Below, piece by piece: positions 32,357-39,954 of a stretch of 42,389 nucleotides of DNA. The DNA is from DATGZX01 sp035296965. GTDB lineage: Bacteria > Planctomycetota > Planctomycetia > Gemmatales > Gemmataceae. Numbering within the stretch: position 1 is the stretch's first letter; every line of letters begins with the position of its first letter. The stretch covers positions 1 through 42,389 of the forward strand of contig DATGZX010000029.1 in the NCBI GenBank assembly GCA_035296965.1, in the 5' to 3' direction. The translations under genes and the position numbers were made by a program. A model generated the notes under the pieces. It did no database searches. It was given only the letters and a program-made list of their open reading frames with translations, and was not told the DNA's origin.

Positions 32357-35149
32357 ATGCAGCATGTTCCTGTTCGCGCAGCGTTAGCTCTGCTGCTTTT
32401 CGTCACCACCCTGAGCGTTCACGCGAACGACCTTCCCTCGAACCATCCGGTTGCGCCAATTGTCCCTGGCTTTGCGCGTCTCCATTCTGCCGGCCACCCC
32501 GACGCAATCGCGAGCGGTCGCCTGTTATTGGGAGAATTGCTCTGCATCCGCTGCCACCAACCAGGCGCCGCCCAGGAAAACTTCCTCACGCACAAAGCCG
32601 CGCCTGTGCTCGATGACGTGGCGAGCCGGGTACAGCGCAACTACATTAAGAAATTCTTGAGCGATCCCCAGGCCGTCAAACCAGGCACAACCATGCCGCA
32701 GATGTTCGCCGGTATGGCGGAATCCGAGAAGCAACGGACCATTGAGGCGCTGGTGCAATTCCTGGCCTCGACCGGCCCGCTCCGTCAGGAACGCATGGAC
32801 AGAAGGCTGATCGCGGGAGGCAAGGGGCTGTATCACCGCGTCGGCTGCGTCGCCTGTCACGGTACTCGCGATGCCGCCGGCAACGCCGACAAGACCATCG
32901 CCACTTCGGTCCCTCTAGGCGATCTGAATGCCAAGTATTCGCTTGGCGGGCTGCGGGCGTTTCTGGGAGACCCGCAGCATGTCCGGCCCTCGGGGAGAAT
33001 GCCCGGACTGCTCGACGGAGAAGAAGCCAGGCAGGTCGCCCACTATCTTTTGCAGGGAACCGTTTTTGCAGCCCTTCCCCCGAACATGACCTACGCCTAC
33101 TACGAGGGCGACTGGGAAATGCTGCCTGAATTCGAACAATTGAAGCCGATTGCGACCGGGCAGGTCGGCGGTTTCGATCTCTCCGTGGCGCGGCGCATCA
33201 ACAACATGGCAATGCGCTTTGAAGGGTATCTGCGCATCGATCACGAGGATGACTACCGGTTCCATCTGATGAGCGACGACGGCAGCAAGCTTTTCCTGGA
33301 CGACAAACTGGTTGTCAACAATGACGGTATTCACCCGCCCACGACTCTTACGGGAAGTACTCACCTCACTCCAGGGATGCACAAGCTGGTTGCCGCGGTG
33401 TTCAATTCAGGCGGAGGGGTGGATCTGGAGGTGGAGATCGAAGGGCCGAGAGTGCCGCGGCAGCCTATTACGGACCTGATCTCCCTGACAAGAGCTGGGC
33501 ATCCCAAGAAGCGTCAAGCATCAGCCGAAAAGACCGACGAGAATTCCGACCTGCAACCCGAACTCGTTGCCCGGGGCCGCGAATTATTCGGCACGCTTGG
33601 TTGTTCCAATTGCCACACAATGACGGTCCATGGACGAATAATCGAAGCAAAACGCGTCACGCCTTCACTGCCAAAGCTTCGTCCCAGCGAGGGCTGCCTT
33701 GGCAGTCAATCTCGGAATGGAGTCCCCTGGTTCGCTCTTAGTTCGGAAGAGCGTGCGGCGCTCGCGGCTGCCGTGAAGGCGCCGACGCCCAGGGAACGTC
33801 CCAATCCACGGGAGGTCATCGCCCAGAATTTGAACATCTTCAACTGCTATGCCTGCCATGAGCGGGACAAGGCAGGCGGCGTCGACGAGGCACTCAACTC
33901 CTCGTTTGCCAGCGTGCAGCCGGAAATGGGGGACGAGGGGCGTATCCCGCCCTCACTGAACGGCGTCGGAGCAAAACTGAGCAGCCGTTACCTGAGGCAG
34001 ATACTCGACCGCGGGTCCAAGGATCGGCCGTACATGTACACCCGCATGCCTCGATTTGGCGACGTCAATGTGGGTCAGTTGGTTCAAGCTTTCGAGGCGG
34101 TGGACACGCTTCCTCCGGGCCCCAAGGTTTCTTTCCACGAGCCGTCGGCGCGTGTAAAGGCAGATGCCCGCAACCTGGTCAGCGGTCAGAGCCTGGGCTG
34201 CGTCAAGTGCCATACGTTTGCCGGCCACCAAGCCGAAGGTATCCAGGCAATCGATCTGACGCTGCTGCCGCGCCGCCTCAGGCGGGAATGGTTCCACTAC
34301 TATTTACTGAATCCACAAGGCGTTCGACCGGGAACGCGCATGCCCGCCGCCTGGCCCAACGGCAAGACCTTCTACGCTGACATTCTCGAGGGCAGCACAA
34401 CGAAGCAGATCGAAGGCATGTGGATCTATCTATCGGATGGCAGCAAAGCCCAGGTGCCTCCGGGGATGAACAAACAATCGATCCCGCTCGTGCCCGACAC
34501 AAAAGCAATCATCTATCGCAATTTCATCGAAGGTGCTGGACCGCGGGCCATTGCAGTCGGCTATCCCGAGAAAGCGCATCTGGCATTCGATGCCAACTAC
34601 CTGCGTCTGGCCGTCATCTGGCAGGGTGCATTCATTGATGCTGCACGGCACTGGACCGACCGCGGCGAAGGGTTTGAACCTCCCCTTGGGGACAACATTC
34701 TCCGGCTGCCCACCAAGGTCAGCTTCGCAATCCTGAACGGAGACGACGAGCCCTGGCCCAGCAAGAGGGCCAAGGAACTGGGTTTCAAGTTTCGGGGTTA
34801 TGTGCTCGCAGAAGACGAACGGCCGACGTTTCATTATTCCCACGGCGATATCCAGATCGCCGATTTCCCGAACGCCCTGGCAGGCAAGTCCAAGGAGGCC
34901 CCGTCCATTCAACGCACGCTGACTGTGACGTCGCCGACTCCGGTGGCAAACCTGTTCTTCCTGGCTGCGGCCGCCAACAAGATCGAGGCCGCTTCGGACG
35001 GCTGGTACAAAATCGACGGCGAATGGAAACTCCACATCCAGGCGGCGGCCTCGCCCCAAATTCGGCACATGGGCGCCAAGATGGAACTCCTGGTGCCGGT
35101 TCGCATTCAGAACGGTCGGGCCACGATTGTCCAGGAGTTTGTGTGGTGA
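32357..35149 (+). CDS. Exported five-haem cytochrome c protein with PA14 domain
   Basis: This 930-residue exported protein has a signal peptide MQHVPVRAALALLLFVTTLSVHA. Five CXXCH haem motifs are seen: CIRCH (63-67), CVACH (164-168), CSNCH (416-420), CYACH (497-501) and CVKCH (615-619). Four are followed 40-70 residues later by a methionine in MP (TTMPQ, GRMPG, TRMPR, TRMPA), a likely axial ligand. Residues 243-365 form a PA14-type beta domain (YRFHLMSDDGSKLFLDDKLVVNN), often a carbohydrate-binding module. The last 230 residues hold no haem. The ATG at 32357 has GAGGA six bases upstream. The longer frame from 32225 adds 44 residues before the signal peptide and is rejected. It ends 61 bp before the TIGR02604-like gene. 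Confidence 0.9.
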   Translation: MQHVPVRAALALLLFVTTLSVHANDLPSNHPVAPIVPGFARLHSAGHPDAIASGRLLLGELLCIRCHQPGAAQENFLTHKAAPVLDDVASRVQRNYIKKFLSDPQAVKPGTTMPQMFAGMAESEKQRTIEALVQFLASTGPLRQERMDRRLIAGGKGLYHRVGCVACHGTRDAAGNADKTIATSVPLGDLNAKYSLGGLRAFLGDPQHVRPSGRMPGLLDGEEARQVAHYLLQGTVFAALPPNMTYAYYEGDWEMLPEFEQLKPIATGQVGGFDLSVARRINNMAMRFEGYLRIDHEDDYRFHLMSDDGSKLFLDDKLVVNNDGIHPPTTLTGSTHLTPGMHKLVAAVFNSGGGVDLEVEIEGPRVPRQPITDLISLTRAGHPKKRQASAEKTDENSDLQPELVARGRELFGTLGCSNCHTMTVHGRIIEAKRVTPSLPKLRPSEGCLGSQSRNGVPWFALSSEERAALAAAVKAPTPRERPNPREVIAQNLNIFNCYACHERDKAGGVDEALNSSFASVQPEMGDEGRIPPSLNGVGAKLSSRYLRQILDRGSKDRPYMYTRMPRFGDVNVGQLVQAFEAVDTLPPGPKVSFHEPSARVKADARNLVSGQSLGCVKCHTFAGHQAEGIQAIDLTLLPRRLRREWFHYYLLNPQGVRPGTRMPAAWPNGKTFYADILEGSTTKQIEGMWIYLSDGSKAQVPPGMNKQSIPLVPDTKAIIYRNFIEGAGPRAIAVGYPEKAHLAFDANYLRLAVIWQGAFIDAARHWTDRGEGFEPPLGDNILRLPTKVSFAILNGDDEPWPSKRAKELGFKFRGYVLAEDERPTFHYSHGDIQIADFPNALAGKSKEAPSIQRTLTVTSPTPVANLFFLAAAANKIEAASDGWYKIDGEWKLHIQAAASPQIRHMGAKMELLVPVRIQNGRATIVQEFVW

Positions 35150-35210
35150 TCGGACGCCGGCCGATGTTCGATCAGGGCAGGCAAGTAAGTACGTCGCGCA
35201 GGATCCAACG

Positions 35211-36695
35211 ATGAAGCAAACCGTATTTGCAATAAGTGTTTGTGCCCTTTGGACCGTATCCGCAACCCAGGCGCAGACTCCTCAGAAGCTGCCGGCAGAA
35301 GAGGATTATTACAAGCTGCTGCGCTATGATCTTCCCAAGGGCGAAGTTCTGGAGGTCGGCGCTTTGGAGTGGATGCCAGATGGCAGGTTGGCCGTCGGCA
35401 CGCGCCGCGGCGAGATCTGGCTGGTGGCCAACGCGCTTGCCGCCGATCCGAAGCAGGCCAGGTTCTCGCGCTTTGCCCACGGCCTGCACGAGATTCTCGG
35501 CCTCGCTGCCAAGGACGACTGGCTTTATGTCACGCAGCGTTGCGATATCACGCGCATCAAGGACACGAATGGCGACAACCGGGCCGACCTGTTTGAAGTT
35601 ATCAATGACGACTGGGAAATCGGCGGCGACTATCACGAATATGCCTTCGGCTCGCGCTTCGACAAGGAGGGCAATCTCTGGGTGGTGTTGTGCCTGACTG
35701 GCTCGTTCACCAGCGATAACAAATTCCGTGGCTGGTGCGTGCGCATCACTCCCGAGGGCAAAATGATCCCGACCTGCAGCGGTATTCGATCACCGGGCGG
35801 CATCGGCATGAACGCCGTGGGAGACATGTTCTACACGGACAACCAGGGAACATGGAACGGCACTTGCGGCCTCAAGCACCTGATCCCCGGTAGGTTTATG
35901 GGCCATCCCGATAGCCTACGCTGGTATTCGTTTGCCCCGGAACTTGGCCCAGCTCCTCTGGCACCGAAAAGTGGCAGCCGGCTGATGATCGAGGCCAAGC
36001 GTATCCCCCAGTTTGTCCCACCTGCGGTTCTCTTCCCTTATGGCAAAATGGGACAGTCGGCCAGCGGCATTGAGTGCGATCTATCCGGAGGCAAGTTCGG
36101 TCCTTTCGCCAAACAGCTTTTCGTCAATGACCAGACCCACAGCACTGTCATGCGTGTGTTTCTGGAGAAAGTGCAGGGCCACTATCAGGGCGCCTGCTTC
36201 CCCTTCCGCCAGGGGTTTGGCTCCGGCAACGTCCCCTTGAGGTTTGGCGCGGATGGATCTCTTGTTGTGGGCGGGACAAGCCGTGGTTGGGGCTCGCGTG
36301 GCAACAAGTCATTCGCCCTCGAACGCCTGCTATGGACGGGCAAGACGCCGTTCGAAATCCTCGAAATGCATGCGAAGCCCGACGGTTTCGAGCTGACCTT
36401 CACTCATCCTGTCGACCCCGCGACGGCGGGTTCGCGGGCTTCTTACCAGATCAAGACTTACGCGTATATCTACCAGTCTTCGTATGGCAGCCCGGAAGTG
36501 GACCAGACCTACCCACTCATCGAGCGCGTGGATGTCGGCAGAGATCACAAAAGCGTCCGACTCTACGTCAGCAAACTTGAGGAGGGCAACATCCACGAAT
36601 TGACAGCGCCCGGTGTGCGCTCGGCGTCAGGTCTGCCGTTGTTGCATCCCGAGGCCTATTACACGCTTAATTACATCCCAAAAATTAGACAATAG
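35211..36695 (+). CDS. Secreted dehydrogenase-like propeller (TIGR02604/DUF7133 type)
   Basis: This 494-residue exported protein has a signal peptide MKQTVFAISVCALWTVSATQAQ and a glucose/sorbosone dehydrogenase-like beta-propeller. Typical blades are LEWMPDGRLAVGTRRGEIWLV, ITRIKDTNGDNRADLFEVI, SRFDKEGNLWVVL and the GIRSPGGIGMNAVGDMFYTDNQGTWNG segment. These belong to the planctomycete/verrucomicrobial TIGR02604 group, often fused to haem domains. Here no CXXCH is present, and the haem-bearing protein is the separate gene just upstream. The pair may therefore be a split dehydrogenase-cytochrome. The ATG at 35211 is chosen for its signal peptide. The frame from 35127 overlaps the previous gene and is rejected. 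A large hairpin follows. Confidence 0.87.
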   Translation: MKQTVFAISVCALWTVSATQAQTPQKLPAEEDYYKLLRYDLPKGEVLEVGALEWMPDGRLAVGTRRGEIWLVANALAADPKQARFSRFAHGLHEILGLAAKDDWLYVTQRCDITRIKDTNGDNRADLFEVINDDWEIGGDYHEYAFGSRFDKEGNLWVVLCLTGSFTSDNKFRGWCVRITPEGKMIPTCSGIRSPGGIGMNAVGDMFYTDNQGTWNGTCGLKHLIPGRFMGHPDSLRWYSFAPELGPAPLAPKSGSRLMIEAKRIPQFVPPAVLFPYGKMGQSASGIECDLSGGKFGPFAKQLFVNDQTHSTVMRVFLEKVQGHYQGACFPFRQGFGSGNVPLRFGADGSLVVGGTSRGWGSRGNKSFALERLLWTGKTPFEILEMHAKPDGFELTFTHPVDPATAGSRASYQIKTYAYIYQSSYGSPEVDQTYPLIERVDVGRDHKSVRLYVSKLEEGNIHELTAPGVRSASGLPLLHPEAYYTLNYIPKIRQ

Positions 36696-36764
36696 CGCAC
36701 TTGGTAAATGACCGTGCGTGGCCTTGCAGCAGCCGGCGAACTGTCCCCTTGCGTTGGGGCACGA

Positions 36765-36831
36765 CATGCTTTCGCGGCCCCGGCAGGTAGGCATCATTGG
36801 GTTAGGTCCTGCCTTGGGCCGCGAAAGCATG
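36765..36831. terminator. Long imperfect inverted repeat between convergent genes
   Basis: The arm at 36765-36787 (CATGCTTTCGCGGCCC then CGGCAGG) pairs with 36808-36831. There are 16 perfect base pairs, one small bulge, then six more, around a 20-nt loop. It sits in the 178-bp gap between the TIGR02604-like gene and the minus-strand Gfo/Idh gene and could stop transcription from both sides. No T-run follows. The sequence is unrelated to the palindrome at 27895. Confidence 0.65.
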
Positions 36832-36873
36832 GCACCCAAGTTCAATCGCTTCCCGGTTCTCGGCGCGAGGCGC

Positions 36874-38199
36874 TCAAAGCCCCTCAACTTCCCACCCCTT
36901 ACGGTACACCTTGCGCACCAACCGATTCGCCTCCGCAACATTGCTGACTTTCAGGCTCGCAGCCTCCCACTTTAGAGTCGTCTGCGGATACCGCGTGGAC
37001 AGGCAGCCGAGCAAGATGGATTCGGTCAGCGGCCCTGCATAATCAAAAGATGCGGCCGTGCGCCCGTTGCCGCGACAAGCCTCGACAAACTGGAGGTAGT
37101 GGTCCTCTGATCCAGGGTTGGGCAACTTGTAATCCTTGAATTTGTCGACCGGAAACAGCACCGGTGCGGCGATATAAGGCGAATAGAGTACGCCCTCCGA
37201 ACCGATATAGATCGATCCCTGGTATTCCAGACCAGTCTTGCCTATCAAGGCATGCACTTCGGTCGGCGGCCGCCTGTCGCCGTCGTACCAGTGCAGGATC
37301 AACATGTCGGTCGTGTACTTCGTGCCTGGGAAAGTGTAACGCACCTGGGAGTCGAGTCCCCAATTGCTGGCGTTGGGCGCTCCGCCCTCTGACCGGACTT
37401 CCAGTGGCGAGGTCAAAGCCAGGGAAGTGAACACCGGGTCGAGAATGTGGCAACCCATGTCCCCAAACGTGCCAGTGCCAAAATCGAGCCGTTTTCGCCA
37501 CTCGGCGGGATGGTAATATCCGCTGGCAAGAAACGGTCTCTGGGCCGCCACGCCTAGCCAAAAATCCCAGTTGAAGCCGGAGGGGACTGGGTCACTCCGG
37601 TTGGGCCGCGGGTTGCGGTCTCCCCACTGCTTGCCGCTCCAGCTATGGACCTCTCTCACTTTCCCGATGGCTCCGCGCTGAATGGTCTGAACGACAGCCC
37701 TGTGTACCTCATGGGCGTGAATTTGAATACCCATTTGCGTGACGCGTTTGCGCGCGCGGGCCGCATCCGTCACCTGCCTGGCTTCATAGATCGTCTGGGT
37801 CAGCGGCTTTTGCGTGTACGTGTGCAGACCCTGCTGCAATGCCCGCATCGTGATCGACGCATGCATGTGATCGGGCGTGGAGATGTTGACGGAGTTCAGG
37901 TGCTTCTCTTTGTCCAGGAGCTGGCGCCAGTCCTGATAAACCCGCACGTCTGGGAACAGCTTCCTAACGTCTGCGGTCCGGCTCAGGTCTACGTCGGCGA
38001 CAGCCACAAGCTTGAGGTGCTTGCTAGCTGACAGCGATTGGATGTCGGACCAGGCCATGCCGCTAGCGCCGAAGCTGGCGTGGTAAATTGTCTCACTCGG
38101 CGCCGCGGTAGCATGACGGCGAAATACGAACGGACCGGTCAACCCCGCAGCCGCGAGGTGTTTGAGTGCCGCCCGGCGAGTGATGCGTGCAGTAGTCAT
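36874..38199 (-). CDS. Gfo/Idh/MocA family oxidoreductase, Tat-exported
   Basis: This 441-residue oxidoreductase carries a twin-arginine signal ITRRAALKHLAAAGLTGPFVF at residues 6-26, so it is folded with its cofactor and then exported. The nucleotide fold follows (IYHASFGASGMAW, KLVAVADVDLS). The usual EKP motif reads QKPLTQTIYEARQ (130-142), common in planctomycete secreted members. The catalytic region has FGDMGCHILDPVFTSL. AAAGGA lies ahead of the ATG, and the gap to the DUF1080 gene upstream is only 30 bp, so they form one unit. Relatives working with DUF1080 proteins oxidise sugars at C3, giving 3-keto glycosides. A bound NAD that is not exchanged would need another electron acceptor, which is inference. 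Confidence 0.92.
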   Translation of the reverse strand: MTTARITRRAALKHLAAAGLTGPFVFRRHATAAPSETIYHASFGASGMAWSDIQSLSASKHLKLVAVADVDLSRTADVRKLFPDVRVYQDWRQLLDKEKHLNSVNISTPDHMHASITMRALQQGLHTYTQKPLTQTIYEARQVTDAARARKRVTQMGIQIHAHEVHRAVVQTIQRGAIGKVREVHSWSGKQWGDRNPRPNRSDPVPSGFNWDFWLGVAAQRPFLASGYYHPAEWRKRLDFGTGTFGDMGCHILDPVFTSLALTSPLEVRSEGGAPNASNWGLDSQVRYTFPGTKYTTDMLILHWYDGDRRPPTEVHALIGKTGLEYQGSIYIGSEGVLYSPYIAAPVLFPVDKFKDYKLPNPGSEDHYLQFVEACRGNGRTAASFDYAGPLTESILLGCLSTRYPQTTLKWEAASLKVSNVAEANRLVRKVYRKGWEVEGL

Positions 38200-38229
38200 C
38201 GCGTTCAGTCCTTTTCCAATGCCAGGCTG

Positions 38230-39567
38230 CTATTTGTCCAGACGCTTGATCTCGATCGCTCGGAAGGCGACCGGGTCATTGTGGCCGCAAAAACCGAAAT
38301 GGCCTGAAGAAAGGTCCTTGCCTGGGTGCGGGTGATTGGCCATGTACTCGGTTACCTTGCTTAGGTCGGTATCAAGGATGCGCGTGCCATTTAGTTCGAC
38401 CAGAATGGTCGGACCGCGCACGGTCACTTCGACGAAATTCCATTCACCGGTTGGACGGAGATAACCGCGGTGGGCCGGCACCATGCCGTAGGCCGAGCAG
38501 TTATACTGGCGTTTATCGAGTTTTGCGTATACAGGAGCAGTGTCGTCGAGGATCTGGACCTCGCACATCCCCAGGTAGGCTCCATCTCCGTGCCCGGGAT
38601 AGCGGATCGCCAGGCCGTTGTTCCCTGCCGGCGGCAGCCGGTATTCAAGCCGCGCCGCGAAGTCCGTGAACTCTTCGCTTGTGTAGACCGTGCCGCCCTT
38701 ATTGGGCCTGCACATGATGGCCTCGTCCTTTATTTCATACTGGTCGACGGGACCGGCCCAGCCAGTGAAATCCTTGCCATTGAACACCGACTTGAAGCCA
38801 GCGCCGCTGTGCTTGCGCAGGTAGGCGTCGGCCTCATGTGACGGGATATGGCGGATGAACATATTTCGCCAGCGGATTTCACCGCCGTGGGTTTGCAGCT
38901 GGATGGGTCCCTTCTTCAGAAGCGGTATCTTGCGGTTCCAGAAGTTTTCCAGACGGGCATGATCGACCACCAATTTGTCGTTGAGGTAGACGGTGGTGCG
39001 CTCGCCGATCTGGATGATGTGAAAATGGTTCCACTGCCCAAACGGCTTGTCGGCCAGAACGAGGGGGTCTTTGCCGGGAGCGCCGGGGCTATTGTTCCAA
39101 AGGCCGCCGCTGCCCTTGTCGGCCCCCAGGTCCCATTTCCCGCCTTCCTTGGTGTAGTCCCAGATCTGCACCTGAGGAGTGGCGCGCAGATAAATGCCGC
39201 TGTCGGCCTGCGGAACCGTCCGATAGTCCACAAGGAATTCGATGTCGCCAAAATCCTGGTCGGTGGTCAGGTAGGCGCCGTTGCCGTCGTTGACCAAGTC
39301 GCCCTTCTCCACCTTCCAGTGCTTCTTCGCGTCCTCCGTCCACTCTTTTACGTGCTTGGCCTTCTCTTCAGGCTTCATTGACTGCAGTTCATAGGGGTCG
39401 AAGTGAGGCATTCCGTGCCAGCCGGTCAGGTCCTGACCGTTGAACAGGGCGACAAACCCCTTGGGTGGCTTCACGCCTTCGGTGTGAGCGTTGACGTCCA
39501 CGGCCGCGAAAGCCGCAGCAATCAACCAATGCGGGAGCACGAAAAACAAGCAAGGTGTGTAATGCAT
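38230..39567 (-). CDS. Secreted protein with two DUF1080 (3-keto-glycoside hydrolase-like) domains
   Basis: This 445-residue exported protein has a signal sequence in the first 24 residues (MHYTPCLFFVLPHWLIAAAF). Two copies of the DUF1080 concanavalin-like domain follow. Copy 1 (about 37-241) opens with GFVALFNGQDLTGWHG, copy 2 (about 257-445) with GFKSVFNGKDFTGWAGP. Both keep the DSGIYLR/NNGLAIRYPG strand, the EVQI(W/L)D strand, the GEWN(F/H) turn and the closing HIGF-like segment GHFGFCGHNDPVAFRAIEIK. DUF1080 members have been described as enzymes that cleave 3-keto-glycosides, and others serve as binding domains. The ATG at 39567 has AAGGA eight bases upstream. The longer frame from 39636 adds an Arg/His-rich lead and is rejected. 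Confidence 0.92.
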   Translation of the reverse strand: MHYTPCLFFVLPHWLIAAAFAAVDVNAHTEGVKPPKGFVALFNGQDLTGWHGMPHFDPYELQSMKPEEKAKHVKEWTEDAKKHWKVEKGDLVNDGNGAYLTTDQDFGDIEFLVDYRTVPQADSGIYLRATPQVQIWDYTKEGGKWDLGADKGSGGLWNNSPGAPGKDPLVLADKPFGQWNHFHIIQIGERTTVYLNDKLVVDHARLENFWNRKIPLLKKGPIQLQTHGGEIRWRNMFIRHIPSHEADAYLRKHSGAGFKSVFNGKDFTGWAGPVDQYEIKDEAIMCRPNKGGTVYTSEEFTDFAARLEYRLPPAGNNGLAIRYPGHGDGAYLGMCEVQILDDTAPVYAKLDKRQYNCSAYGMVPAHRGYLRPTGEWNFVEVTVRGPTILVELNGTRILDTDLSKVTEYMANHPHPGKDLSSGHFGFCGHNDPVAFRAIEIKRLDK

Positions 39568-39954
39568 GGCAAAATCCTTAGTGGGATGATGGTGGCAGGC
39601 GGGCTGTCGGCGAGGCCGGCGGCTGGCAGTTTGCACGGGCTTGATTGTGCCAGGAGGCTATCCTTATGCATTCCTACCGACTTCGAAGCACCGAGTCTAC
39701 CCCTGAAGGAGAGCAGCCGCAACGATTGTTTGTTTTTTTCAGAAGGGCTGCTTCAGGCGGGTTATCGATCTGGTCGCCGTTTCTGTTGCATTAGTGCATC
39801 CCGACGAGTCTCGCTTTTTCTCCACCGGCCCGCCAGGGAAGCATGGTTGTCAAGCCTTGCATCCGCCGTCGCCGTCTTGAATAATGCGCAGAGCACACTC
39901 TGATTGGCACCCTTGCCTACGCATGGGCAAAGGTATTCGCTTGCGGAGAGATAA
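39568..39954. other. 387-bp divergent intergenic region
   Basis: This region separates the start of the DUF1080 gene (minus) from the start of the TPR protein gene (plus). It should contain both promoters. I find no convincing -35/-10 pair, no RNA gene and no long repeat. A T-rich run (39727-39740) and a short palindrome around TGCATTAGTGCA (39788-39799) are the only notable features. Confidence 0.5.

Noticed and set aside
39903..39920. A sigma54-like TGGCACCCTTGC ahead of the TPR gene
   Set aside because: The GG and GC doublets are not 10 bp apart as sigma54 promoters require.
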